Shown here: positions 7,161 to 14,229 of the stretch, piece after piece | How positions within the stretch are numbered: position 1 is the first letter of the stretch | Layout of the letters: every line of letters starts with the position of its first letter | Assembly (NCBI RefSeq): GCF_052119585.1 | Contig: NZ_JBGQOJ010000023.1 | Span: forward strand, 1-46,628 | Direction of reading: 5' to 3' | Source: JBGQOJ01 sp052119585 | Lineage (GTDB): Bacteria; Pseudomonadota; Alphaproteobacteria; Rhodobacterales; Rhodobacteraceae | DNA: 46,628 nt | The notes under the pieces: generated by a model | Told to the model about the DNA's origin: nothing | Databases searched by the model: none | The model's input: the letters and a program-made list of their open reading frames with translations, nothing else | Position numbers and translations under genes: made by a program

Positions 7161-8720
7161 TTATCTTGACGGCGTGAGGTTCCACGGCAGCAAGTCGTCG
7201 AGGCGGCTTTGCGGATGACCGTTTGCGATCGATGTCAGGGTTGCCTTGAGATAGGCGAAGGGCTCGACGTCGTTGATCTTGCAGGTCTCGATCAGTGAGG
7301 CGATGCGACCCCAAGCGATGCCACCTTCGTCGTGACCCGCGAAGAGCGCATTTTTCCGATTGAGCGTAATTGGGCGGATTAGGTTTTCGACGCGGTTGTT
7401 GTCGATCTCGACGCGGCCATCGGCCAGGAAGGTCTGCAGCCCGTCCCAATGATTGTGGATGTAAGTCAGCTTTTCGCCCAATCGGGATTTGGCGGAGATC
7501 TTGCGACGTTGTTCTTGCAGCCAATCGCCGAATGCTGCGACCAGCGGTGCGCTGAGAGTCCGGCGGGCAGACAGGCGCTGGCCGGGCGAGACACCACGGA
7601 TATCGGCTTCGACGGCATAGATCTCGGCGATGCGGCGCAGGCCCTCGGCGGCGATCTGTGATCCGTCGCGGTCGAAGACTTCCTTCAGCTTGCGGCGCGC
7701 GTGCGCCCAGCAATGGGCCACGCGAATGGGGGTGCCGCCCTTACGGGTAGGTTTAGTCAGCCGGTTATAGCCCTGGTATCCGTCGATCTGCAGGATGCCG
7801 TCAAAGCCGGTGAGGAATGTTTCGGCATTCTCGCCCGCTCGGCCCGGGGCATAAAAGTAGACCACACCGGGCGGATCTTCACCGCCCCATGGCCGGTCAT
7901 CGCGGGCAAGAGCCCAGAGATAGCCGGTTTTGGTCTTTCCGCGCCCCGGATCCAGCACCGGAGCGGTGGTTTCGTCCATGAACAGCTTGTCTGATCGTTT
8001 CAGGTGTTCGGCCAGCCGGTCGACGACGGGCTTGAGGTGGAACGCCGCCTTCCCAACCCAGTCCGCCAGCACCGCGCGGTGCAGATCAAGACCCGCCCGC
8101 GCCAGGATCTGGCTTTGGCGATACAACGGCAGATGGTCGGCATATTTGCTGACCAGCACATGGGCGAGCGTCGCTTCTGTCGGTAATCCGCCCATGATCA
8201 GGTGGCTGGGCGCCGGTGCCTGGGTCACGCCGTTTGTGCAGGTCCGGCAGGCGTATTTCGGGCGCACGGTGACAATCACACGCAAATGCGCCGGCACGAT
8301 GTCCAGCCGCTCCGTGCGGTCTTCGCCAATCTTGTGCATGATACCGCAGCCACAAGGGCAGATCAGGCTGTCAGGTTCGATAACCTCTTCGATGCGCGGC
8401 AATGCGGCCGGGAGATTGCCGATGGTCCGCTTTGGCGCGTGCTTGGTTGCCGTCTTGTCATCTGCCTTGGCGGCAAGATGTTCCTTCTGCACCTCGACCT
8501 CGGCCAGTGCGATGGACAGATCCTCAAACGCCAGCTGCCGTTCATCCTCGGTCAGCTTTTCCGACCGCTTCCCATGCAGGGCATGGTTCAACTCGGCAAT
8601 CAGATGCTGTTGGCGTTGGGTAATATCCTGAAGTGCTGCGATCGTTTCCATCAAGGTCGCAACCACTGCACGCTGCGCGGCCGGGATAGTGGAAAGGTCA
8701 ATGACAGGTGTCGCGATCAT
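7161..8720 (-). CDS. tnpC: IS66 family transposase TnpC
   Basis: This 519-residue protein has the full IS66 transposase layout. An N-terminal helical/leucine-zipper region (about 1-80) is followed by a zinc-finger-like CPCGCG segment (about 122-127, ICPCGCGIMHKIGEDRTERLD). Then come the DDE catalytic core (MDETTAPVLDPGRGKTKTGYLWA and IQIDGYQGYNRL) and the C-terminal EIDNNRVENLIRP and KNALFAGHDEGG motifs. Length is normal for the family. It catalyses the cut-and-join steps of transposition of element 1. The stop TAA at 7161-7163 lies 22 bp inside the element tip. Only about 54 bp separate it from tnpB, as is usual. Confidence 0.96.
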   Translation of the reverse strand: MIATPVIDLSTIPAAQRAVVATLMETIAALQDITQRQQHLIAELNHALHGKRSEKLTEDERQLAFEDLSIALAEVEVQKEHLAAKADDKTATKHAPKRTIGNLPAALPRIEEVIEPDSLICPCGCGIMHKIGEDRTERLDIVPAHLRVIVTVRPKYACRTCTNGVTQAPAPSHLIMGGLPTEATLAHVLVSKYADHLPLYRQSQILARAGLDLHRAVLADWVGKAAFHLKPVVDRLAEHLKRSDKLFMDETTAPVLDPGRGKTKTGYLWALARDDRPWGGEDPPGVVYFYAPGRAGENAETFLTGFDGILQIDGYQGYNRLTKPTRKGGTPIRVAHCWAHARRKLKEVFDRDGSQIAAEGLRRIAEIYAVEADIRGVSPGQRLSARRTLSAPLVAAFGDWLQEQRRKISAKSRLGEKLTYIHNHWDGLQTFLADGRVEIDNNRVENLIRPITLNRKNALFAGHDEGGIAWGRIASLIETCKINDVEPFAYLKATLTSIANGHPQSRLDDLLPWNLTPSR

Positions 8721-8774
8721 GACCCGATATTATGATAAAATCTCAGTAAAAACACGCAAAAGACAGCGGTTGAT

Positions 8775-9128
8775 TCATTCTGCCGCAGCAGGGGGCCGTG
8801 TCTCCAATGCCTTGACCTTGCGCCAGTCCAGACCGGCAAACAGAGCCTCGAACTGGGCGTGGTTCAGCGCCATTACCCCGTCCTTGATCGCTGGCCAGGT
8901 GAAGGTCGTATCTTCCAACCGCTTGTAGGCCATCACCAGTCCGGTGCCGTCCCAATACAAAAGCTTCAGCCGATCGGCACGGCGCGATCGGAAGACAAAC
9001 ACCGTGCCGGTGAACGGATCCTTGCGCAGCACCGATGACACGACTGACGCAAGACCATCATGACCTTTCCTGAAGTCCACAGGCTGCGTCGAGACCAAAA
9101 CCCGCACGCGGTTTGACGGGAACATCAT
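8775..9128 (-). CDS. tnpB: IS66 family accessory protein TnpB (Orf2)
   Basis: This 117-residue protein matches the IS66 Orf2 family. VLVSTQPVDFRKGHDGLASVV stands near the N-terminus, FVFRSRRADRLKLLYWDGTGLVMAYKRLE in the middle, and the QFEALFAGLDWRKV signature near the end. It is needed with TnpA and TnpC for transposition in studied IS66 elements, though its biochemical role is unclear. It overlaps tnpA by an ATGA at 9125-9128, indicating coupled translation. Confidence 0.96.
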   Translation of the reverse strand: MMFPSNRVRVLVSTQPVDFRKGHDGLASVVSSVLRKDPFTGTVFVFRSRRADRLKLLYWDGTGLVMAYKRLEDTTFTWPAIKDGVMALNHAQFEALFAGLDWRKVKALETRPPAAAE

Positions 9129-9556
9129 GGCCGCGCCCCGATTGCCCGCACGATCTCGGCAATCCGGTCAGAACGCGTCTCTCCGTGCAATCGGATCGTG
9201 ACTTGGCCTATCGCAATCTCGATCGATGCTGAGGGCGGTGCTGCAGGCTTGACTGGCTGCCCTGCAACAGCGGGCACATGCGCCCCACCGCCGCCATCCG
9301 ACACCATGACAGGCGCAAAACAGAAGCTGTCATCTTCAACCGCAGGCAAAACCAGCCGGCCATCACGTGCCCGCCTGCGCCATTCTGAAAGGTGGTTCGC
9401 GCGAAGCCCATAACGCGCAGCAACCGCGTTCACCGTCACACCCGGCTTCAACGTCTCGGCAACGACCAGCGCCTTGACCTCGTCAGGCCAGCGACGCTGA
9501 CCATTTCCCCGCATCTCTACACCATAATACCTGAGAAACTCACCCGTAGTTGCCAT
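9125..9556 (-). CDS. tnpA: IS66 family accessory protein TnpA (Orf1)
   Basis: This 143-residue protein has the IS3/IS66 Orf1-type helix-turn-helix (RRWPDEVKALVVAETLKPGVTVNAVAARYGLRANHLSEWRR, about residues 21-61). A variable Pro/Ala-rich linker follows, then a C-terminal beta segment (IAIGQVTIRL) typical of IS66 TnpA. It probably binds the element ends. It is the first gene of the tnpABC operon, and the element tip lies about 85 bp upstream. Confidence 0.95.
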   Translation of the reverse strand: MATTGEFLRYYGVEMRGNGQRRWPDEVKALVVAETLKPGVTVNAVAARYGLRANHLSEWRRRARDGRLVLPAVEDDSFCFAPVMVSDGGGGAHVPAVAGQPVKPAAPPSASIEIAIGQVTIRLHGETRSDRIAEIVRAIGARP

Positions 9557-9637
9557 CGCGAAACTCCCGCACCAATCTCCGTCAGGCGCGGCATCGCAGA
9601 TCAGACTATCGGCCGGAAGGTGGGGGCCAGACGCCGC

Positions 9638-10618
9638 TTACGCCCAAAGTCCCCGCGCCATCTTGTTAGCCAAAGCGATGGCGACCAGCATGCGTGGCTT
9701 TCGGGCCAGCATTTTCGCAAGCCACGACCCTTCCGCAGCCCCCCTCCGGCCTGCCCAGCCCACCACGGCCATCGCCCCGATGATGAGCAAGCGGCGGATA
9801 TCGCGCTGACCCATTTTCGATGTCTTGCCCAATATCTGCTTGCCGCCGGTCGATCGCTGCAATGGCACCAGACCAAGCCATGCCGCAAAGTCACGCCCGC
9901 AGCGAAAGCTTTCCATCACGGGCGCAAAGGTTTCGACGGCCAGCGCCGTGATCGGGCCTACGCCCGGCATGGTCCGCAGACGCCGGGCGACCTCGCCCTG
10001 GCCTGAAAGACGAGAGATTTCCTTGTCGAGCACCGCAAGCCGCTCGGTCAGCCGTGTGATCTGGTCAATCACCTCACGACAAGCAAAGCGCACCAGCGAA
10101 GGCAGGTCGCTGCTGTCGTCTTCGACGATCAGGGCCAATTGCTTCACGTTCTGGACGCCGGTCGGCGCGATGTAGCCGAACTCATAAAGATGCGCTCGCA
10201 GCGCATTTATCGCCTCGGTGCGCTGGCGAATAAACTGCGCGCGGGTCCGGAACAAAACCGCCCCTCCCTGCTGCTCTGGCGTCTTGGGGTCCACAAAGCG
10301 CATGGTCGGGCGCAACGCCGCTTCGACGATGGCCTCGGCATCGGCGGTGTCGTTCTTGTGACGTTTGACGAAGGGCTTGACGTAACGCGGCGCAATCAAC
10401 CGCGGCTCATGGCCCATCTGCGCCACCTCGCGCGCCCAGTAATGCGCACTGCCACAGGCCTCCATTGCCACGATGCAGGCGGGATGGCCCGACATGAACT
10501 TGTGAAACTGAACCCGCGTCAGCTTCTTGCGGAACACGACCGAACCATCGGCCGCTGCGCCATGGAGCTGGAAAACGTTCTTTGCCAGATCGACGCCAAT
10601 GATGGTAACTTCTTTCAC
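9638..10618 (-). pseudogene. IS110-family (IS1111-group) transposase, 3' end displaced by IS66
   Basis: The gene begins at a GTG (10616-10618) preceded by a strong AAGGAGG, although the frame stays open upstream. The N-terminal RuvC-like domain shows the DEDD residues: D10 (GVDLAKN), E53 (MEACGSAHYW), D90 and D93 (KNDTADAEA). The C-terminal Tnp_20-type domain follows (RTMPGVGPITALAV, FAAWLGLVP, GGKQILGKTSKMGQRDIRRLL). The last native codons were cut off by IS66 element 1, so the present frame ends GLWA-stop inside the IS66 tip at 9638; the missing 16 residues are encoded at 7075-7123. The protein is near full length (326 of 341 residues), so residual activity is possible but unproven. Confidence 0.92.
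9642..9649. repeat. 8-bp target site duplication of IS66 element 1 (right copy)
   Basis: GCCCAAAG, identical to 7124-7131. It lies within the IS1111-group transposase coding sequence and marks the insertion point exactly. Confidence 0.93.
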
Positions 10619-10684
10619 GGATGCCTCCTTCGATTTGCTTGGTTTCAACGTCCAAAGCTTGGCACATTGCGATGCCGTAGGGGA

Positions 10685-10697
10685 GGGAGGCATCCAC
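10685..10697. repeat. subterminal inverted repeat of the IS1111-group element (transposase 5' side)
   Basis: GGGAGGCATCCAC, the exact complement of 6808-6820, about 66 bp upstream of the transposase GTG start. A 10-bp complement of part of it (GGATGCCTCC, 10619-10628) overlaps the transposase ribosome-binding site, giving a second possible pairing near the start. Confidence 0.85.
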
Positions 10698-11007
10698 TCC
10701 ATCACCTGCCAGACACCTTCAAAACAGCGGTTTGACCCGAGACGGGGAGGCATTAGCGCCTCGCCGGATCGGGACTTCACTGGCCGTTGGTTGCGACGCC
10801 ACATCAGCTGCACACATCGCGTGTGGCGTGCACCCGGACCCAGCGGCCTCGTCCGCGCCCCGTAAAAACGGGGATGACTACCGTAGCCGAAGATCGTTTC
10901 GACCTGCGCCACGGCTTCGACGCAGCTTGACCCTTTGCGCATTGTCCAACAACACTGATACCAACAAGGCAGATCCGCCAATGCGCCAGCGGCAAAGGAA
11001 TTGCGAT
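10698..11007. other. intergenic region upstream of the DUF1989 gene
   Basis: About 310 bp without a supported gene. A frame is open across it into the DUF1989 gene, but it lacks a ribosome-binding site at its first Met and codes for nothing recognisable. A short perfect hairpin, CCCCGT-AAAA-ACGGGG, lies at 10858-10873 without a T-run. The promoter of the DUF1989 gene should lie in the last 100 bp; I could not identify its boxes with confidence. Confidence 0.5.
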
Positions 11008-11610
11008 ATGACGACAGATCTTCAGGTTGTACCGGCACGGTGCGGCCGCGCGGTTCGTTTGGACAAAGGACTGGCGATCCAGATCATCAACACCCATGGT
11101 CAGCAGGTCGTCGACACCTGGTGCTTCAATGCCGACGACCTGTCCGAGTTCATGTCGATGGAGCATCTGCACGCCAACTTGCAGGGGATTTTTCCTGCGC
11201 AGGGCGATGGTCTTGCGACAAACCGGCGGCGGCCGATCCTGATTTTGGAGGAGGATACCTCTCCCGGACGCCATGACACCATCATCGCGGCCTGCGACGT
11301 GCATCGCTATGCAGCGCTGGGCTGCCGCGATTATCACGACAACTGCACCGACAATCTGCATGCGGCCCTTGGACAACTGGGCCTGCGCGCCCCCGACTGC
11401 CCTGCCCCGCTGAACCTGTGGATGAACATTCCGATTGGCCCCGACGGCAAGATCGCCTGGGGAGAGCCGCTGAGCAAGCCCGGGGATTATGTGACGCTGC
11501 GCGCCATGATCGATTGCATCGTGGTCATGTCAACCTGCCCGCAGGACATGATCCCGATCAACGGTTCGGCGTGCCTGCCGACCGAGGTTCACTATCGGCT
11601 GATGGACTGA
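11008..11610 (+). CDS. DUF1989 family protein (urea-carboxylase-associated / carboxyguanidine-deiminase-like)
   Basis: This 200-residue protein shows the DUF1989 pattern: DLSEFMSMEHL early, NCTDNL in the middle, PLNLWMN, then SKPGDYVTLRAMIDCIVVMSTCPQDMIPIN at the end. Family members accompany urea/guanidine carboxylases, and a studied pair forms carboxyguanidine deiminase (CgdAB); others have no assigned reaction. The ATG at 11008 has AAGGAA 7 nt upstream, and the longer open frame has no such signal. No partner subunit, carboxylase or transporter is adjacent: it sits between the IS1111-group element and a convergent DUF3489 gene, apparently orphaned. It could belong functionally to the amine operon at 14-23 kb. 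Confidence 0.85.
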   Translation: MTTDLQVVPARCGRAVRLDKGLAIQIINTHGQQVVDTWCFNADDLSEFMSMEHLHANLQGIFPAQGDGLATNRRRPILILEEDTSPGRHDTIIAACDVHRYAALGCRDYHDNCTDNLHAALGQLGLRAPDCPAPLNLWMNIPIGPDGKIAWGEPLSKPGDYVTLRAMIDCIVVMSTCPQDMIPINGSACLPTEVHYRLMD

Positions 11611-11633
11611 CCGGCAGCAGAACGATCTTGGGA

Positions 11634-12179
11634 TCACCCCAGCCCGGGGTTGATCCGATAGACCCGCGCGCCGTCGCCTTCTTTCGCCGAGGTCACGATC
11701 AATCCCTGCTTCTTGCCCAAGGCACCCGACATTGCGCCCCTCGCGGTGTGCGGTTGCCATTGAGTTGCTGCGACAATCTCCTCCATCGTCGCACCCTCTA
11801 GTGCCTGCAGCATCGCGATCAGCATTGCCTGCTTGGTGCCCGCTCGTGGGTTCGGCTTCGTTACCTCCGCCACCTCGGTCGCATTTTTGCGGATGGCAAC
11901 CACGGCTTTCACCACCACCGGCTCGATCCCGATGGCCAGCAATCCAGCGTCGGTGACCACCAGCGTGGTCCCATTCCCATCGCCGGTCTCGCGCCAGAGC
12001 GGTTCGCCCCGGCTTGAAGAGGCATCGATCTCCTGCAACCAGCCGCGCTCAATCATCCGGTTGACAGCCATTTTCGCCGCCGCCCCCGCCAGACCCTTGG
12101 GCAATGGCATGGCAATGTTGTCAGGGCGCTGGGCACCAGCAGTCAGAATGATGGTCTGGGTTTCGGTGAGTTTGATCAT
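11634..12179 (-). CDS. DUF3489 domain protein
   Basis: This 181-residue protein has a DUF3489 C-terminus: GTKQAMLIAMLQALEGAT, EEIVAATQWQPHTARGAMSGALGKKQGL and GARVYRI (about 122-178) read as a compact winged-helix. The N-terminal half (LTETQTIILTAGAQRP) is the region usually preceding it. The ATG at 12177-12179 has AGAGGA about 7 nt upstream. Such genes recur on alphaproteobacterial phages and plasmids, where they are thought to bind DNA; the role is unknown. It is the most downstream gene of a minus-strand set reaching to 13500. Confidence 0.85.
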   Translation of the reverse strand: MIKLTETQTIILTAGAQRPDNIAMPLPKGLAGAAAKMAVNRMIERGWLQEIDASSSRGEPLWRETGDGNGTTLVVTDAGLLAIGIEPVVVKAVVAIRKNATEVAEVTKPNPRAGTKQAMLIAMLQALEGATMEEIVAATQWQPHTARGAMSGALGKKQGLIVTSAKEGDGARVYRINPGLG

Positions 12180-12246
12180 GGCGTTCCTCTTACTGATCAT
12201 GGTCGACAAGGAAGACGATGATGCGCGACAGCAGATCGTTGCAGCC

Positions 12247-12414
12247 TTAAGCATCGGCCCCAAGGATCACGTCGCCGTCTTCGTCGCGTTCCAGATCGGC
12301 GATCTCGCGTAGCAGGGCGATGGCATCATCGCAGGCGGTGAGGCGTTCGGCCTCCCAAGCGGCGGAGATGGCGCCCTGTTCGATCTGCTGGCGCTGGGCG
12401 GGATCAAGCGGCAT
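12247..12414 (-). CDS. small hypothetical protein (55 aa)
   Basis: This 55-residue acidic protein (PLDPAQRQQIEQGAISAAWEAERL ... DLERDEDGDVI) has no known domain. The ATG at 12412-12414 has GGAGGG about 5 nt upstream. Its start region overlaps the end of the next upstream gene by 11 bp, so the two are translationally linked. Confidence 0.6.
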   Translation of the reverse strand: MPLDPAQRQQIEQGAISAAWEAERLTACDDAIALLREIADLERDEDGDVILGADA

Positions 12415-12634
12415 GCTCGCCCTCCTTGAAGGCACCGTCGGTGATCTGGCGCAACAGACTGGCGTAATGGTTCAGGGTGCCAACATGGCCCCAGTTGATC
12501 TCGTCGGGGTTGGTGTTGAAATGCTCGTCGCTCAAAGCCTTCAGGCACTCCAGCATCTCGTCCATCTGGAGTTTGGTGGTTATGAAGGCGTTGAGGGCTT
12601 TGTCGTTGGAGGCGTTGGCGCGGCGGGTGGTCAT
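12404..12634 (-). CDS. small hypothetical protein (76 aa)
   Basis: This 76-residue, probably helical protein contains ALNAFITTKLQMDEMLECLKAL and NWGHVGTLNHYASLLRQI. The family is not recognised. I chose Met at 12634 (MTTRRANASN) because GGAG lies about 9 nt upstream; an in-frame ATG nine codons earlier has no such signal. It overlaps the following small gene. Confidence 0.65.
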   Translation of the reverse strand: MTTRRANASNDKALNAFITTKLQMDEMLECLKALSDEHFNTNPDEINWGHVGTLNHYASLLRQITDGAFKEGEHAA

Positions 12635-12736
12635 GGCGTAGTCTCCGGGGGTGAGTTGCATCGTTTTGGTGTAATCACCATCACTCTGGTGGGGCGCTGA
12701 GTTTAGGCATTTCCGTGCAATATCAGTGCCTTCTGA

Positions 12737-13033
12737 TTACACTTCGGGCGCATCGGCGTGCGGCACCACATTCACCCACTGGCATCCGATCCACATGTAG
12801 AGGTGGGCGAATTCCCGCGTCGGGCGGGGCAGGATGCGGGGATCGCGGGGCGGGCTGAAGCAATCCAGCGCCTCGGGCGTGACTTGCCGGATTTCCTTGG
12901 CGGCGAGGATATCTTCGGGCTTCCACTGGGCCAGCGCGGCCAGCATGTGGGCTGGGTATCCATCGAAGTGCACGTAGACATGCGCCCACTCATCGGGACC
13001 GATCTGGATGGCGATCTGCGCGCGCGTGCTCAT
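12737..13033 (-). CDS. small hypothetical protein (98 aa)
   Basis: The protein begins MSTRAQIAIQIG, then HVYVHFDGYPAHML and a Trp-rich end (HLYMWIGCQWVNVV). This N-terminus is typical of a family of small phage/plasmid proteins without a known function, which I recognise only by pattern. It is part of the minus-strand set 11634-13500 and lies 9 bp downstream of its neighbour's stop. Confidence 0.65.
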   Translation of the reverse strand: MSTRAQIAIQIGPDEWAHVYVHFDGYPAHMLAALAQWKPEDILAAKEIRQVTPEALDCFSPPRDPRILPRPTREFAHLYMWIGCQWVNVVPHADAPEV

Positions 13034-13042
13034 GGCGTTGCG

Positions 13043-13264
13043 TCAGATCAGCTGCAGATCGACCAGCACCACGCTGGCAGCGGCCAGTTGCGCGGTCGGC
13101 AGGTCGATCTTGATGTGCGAGAACAGGTCCGAGCAGTTGGCCTTGATCCCGCCTTCGCGCAGCGCGGCTTCGATCACCTTTGCAACCACGCTGGGGCGGC
13201 TGCGGTCAAGGTGGTCGGGCAGCGTGGCGAAGTCGATGCGGATGGTGGTGGTGGCCATGGTCAT
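13043..13264 (-). CDS. small hypothetical protein (73 aa)
   Basis: This 73-residue protein contains TIRIDFATLPDHLDRSRPSVV, a repeated 'A-LREGG-KANC' helix and a hydrophobic tail ending LVDLQLI. No domain is recognised. The ATG at 13262-13264 has GGAGGG 9 nt upstream; a second ATG two codons later is also possible. It lies between two genes of the same set. Confidence 0.6.
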   Translation of the reverse strand: MTMATTTIRIDFATLPDHLDRSRPSVVAKVIEAALREGGIKANCSDLFSHIKIDLPTAQLAAASVVLVDLQLI

Positions 13265-13278
13265 AACTCGTCCCTCCT

Positions 13279-13500
13279 TCAGCGTTGGGTGGCGGCGGCC
13301 AACATGGCCTTGGCACCAGCGACGCGCCCGGCCTCATAGGCCGCTTCCAGTGCGGCGCGCATCGCCCAGACGGCGACATCGTGGAAATCCAGCCGGTCGC
13401 TGTTCTGGGTTTCCAGCGTCTCAATGAAGAAGTGCCTGGTCGCGATGTCGAGGATCAGCGCCTCGGGTGCTGTGGGTGTGGCTTTGGTCGTTTGTGTCAT
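13279..13500 (-). CDS. probable DUF6900 domain protein (73 aa)
   Basis: The central segment ILDIATRHFFIETLETQNSD, followed by LDFHDVAVWAMRAALEAAYEAGR, matches my memory of the DUF6900 helical family that accompanies DUF3489 genes on mobile elements. The ATG at 13498-13500 has CGGAG about 9 nt upstream; the longer open frame to 13566 lacks one. It is the first gene of the minus-strand set, and its promoter should lie in the 125-bp divergent gap before 13625. Confidence 0.65.
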   Translation of the reverse strand: MTQTTKATPTAPEALILDIATRHFFIETLETQNSDRLDFHDVAVWAMRAALEAAYEAGRVAGAKAMLAAATQR

Positions 13501-13624
13501 GGTCTGGATCTCCGATCCGGGGTGATTTCCTGATCGGAGAATCGCTCTTACCCAAAGTGTAATCAACAGAAATAGATCTTCTTTTCCTGTTTATTTCCAA
13601 TAACTTGATGATAACTCAATCGCC

Positions 13625-14095
13625 ATGAATGGTATGTCTGAGCGGGAATACTCCAGCCATTCCGGGCTGTCGCGCGGGGCGATCCAGAAGGCACGAAAAG
13701 CCGGACGGCTGGTGGTTTACGGCGACGGATCGATCAACGCGGCGGCCTCTGATGTCCGGCGTGGCGAGATGACCGACCCGGATCAGCAGCACCGCAGCAC
13801 CGGCGGCGACAGCGGGTTTGCCGGACCAGCGGACATCTCGTCGTACCTCAAGGCGCGCACCGCGCTGACAGTCTATCAAGCGCAGGAGCGCCAACTGGCG
13901 ATCCAGAAGAGGAGGGACACATTGGTTGACCGGGCACGCGCCGCGGCGCTGATGGCCGCGCAAGTGGCGACTGAAGTGGAAAGATCATCGGACACGCCGG
14001 TGACGATTGATGCCGGAACTATGCAACGCGTCCTGGAAAGCCACGTCCGCAAACAGTTGGAGGCTCTTGCTGATCTTCGAGTCTCGTTAAGCTGA
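13625..14095 (+). CDS. phage terminase small subunit-like protein (Nu1-type), possibly internally deleted
   Basis: The 156-residue protein starts with an HTH of the type used by terminase small subunits (YSSHSGLSRGAIQKARKAGRLV). A linker follows, then a helical region SYLKARTALTVYQAQERQLAIQKRRDTLVDR, where relatives place the coiled coil of Nu1-like proteins. After RARAAAL the text jumps to MAAQVATEVE. In relatives I remember, an 'LARQERDAW' segment of about 20 residues stands there, so an in-frame deletion is possible. No large terminase subunit follows; 14096-14229 is empty and then the LysR gene begins. This makes it a prophage remnant. A second ATG at 13634 is an alternative start. Confidence 0.65.
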   Translation: MNGMSEREYSSHSGLSRGAIQKARKAGRLVVYGDGSINAAASDVRRGEMTDPDQQHRSTGGDSGFAGPADISSYLKARTALTVYQAQERQLAIQKRRDTLVDRARAAALMAAQVATEVERSSDTPVTIDAGTMQRVLESHVRKQLEALADLRVSLS

Positions 14096-14229
14096 GAGCG
14101 ATTTGGGGCGAAATACAATCCAGATTTCTATGTCGCAGACGACAAGTGCGCTTTGCGACCATTTTTGGCCATAGGACAGTCTGCTTGGCCGGATGTGGCG
14201 ATCAGCGACCCTGCATGAAGACTCTGCGC

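Larger units (their letters stand above)
7132..9641 (-). mobile_element. complete IS66-family element 1, nested in the IS1111-group transposase gene
   Basis: This 2510-bp element carries tnpA, tnpB and tnpC on the minus strand. Its ends are imperfect inverted repeats that both begin GTAAGCGG (7132-7139, and the complement at 9634-9641), with further scattered matches inward. It is flanked by the direct repeat GCCCAAAG (7124-7131 and 9642-9649). All three reading frames are open, so it may be functional. It inserted into the last codons of the IS1111-group transposase gene, replacing that gene's final 16 codons with a single Ala codon and a stop inside the IS66 end. Confidence 0.93.
6808..10697 (-). 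mobile_element. IS110-family (IS1111-group) insertion sequence, interrupted by an IS66-family element
   Basis: A DEDD-type IS110 transposase gene is bounded by a perfect 13-bp inverted repeat, GTGGATGCCTCCC at 6808-6820 and its complement at 10685-10697. Subterminal repeats of this size mark the IS1111 group within IS110. Removing the nested IS66 element and one copy of its 8-bp duplication restores an element of 1372 bp between repeats and an uninterrupted transposase of 341 residues, both normal for the group. The true tips should lie a few bases outside the repeats and cannot be fixed from one copy. No target duplication is expected or seen. A long non-coding end (6821-7074) follows the transposase. 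Confidence 0.88.

Noticed and set aside
10858..10873. CCCCGT-AAAA-ACGGGG hairpin as a terminator
   Set aside because: The stem is short and no T-run follows on either strand, and no upstream gene needs it.
10619..11038. N-terminal extension of the IS110-type transposase
   Set aside because: The frame is open upstream, but it crosses the subterminal inverted repeat and has no family resemblance; the GTG at 10618 with AAGGAGG starts exactly at the conserved KEVTIIGVDLAKN.
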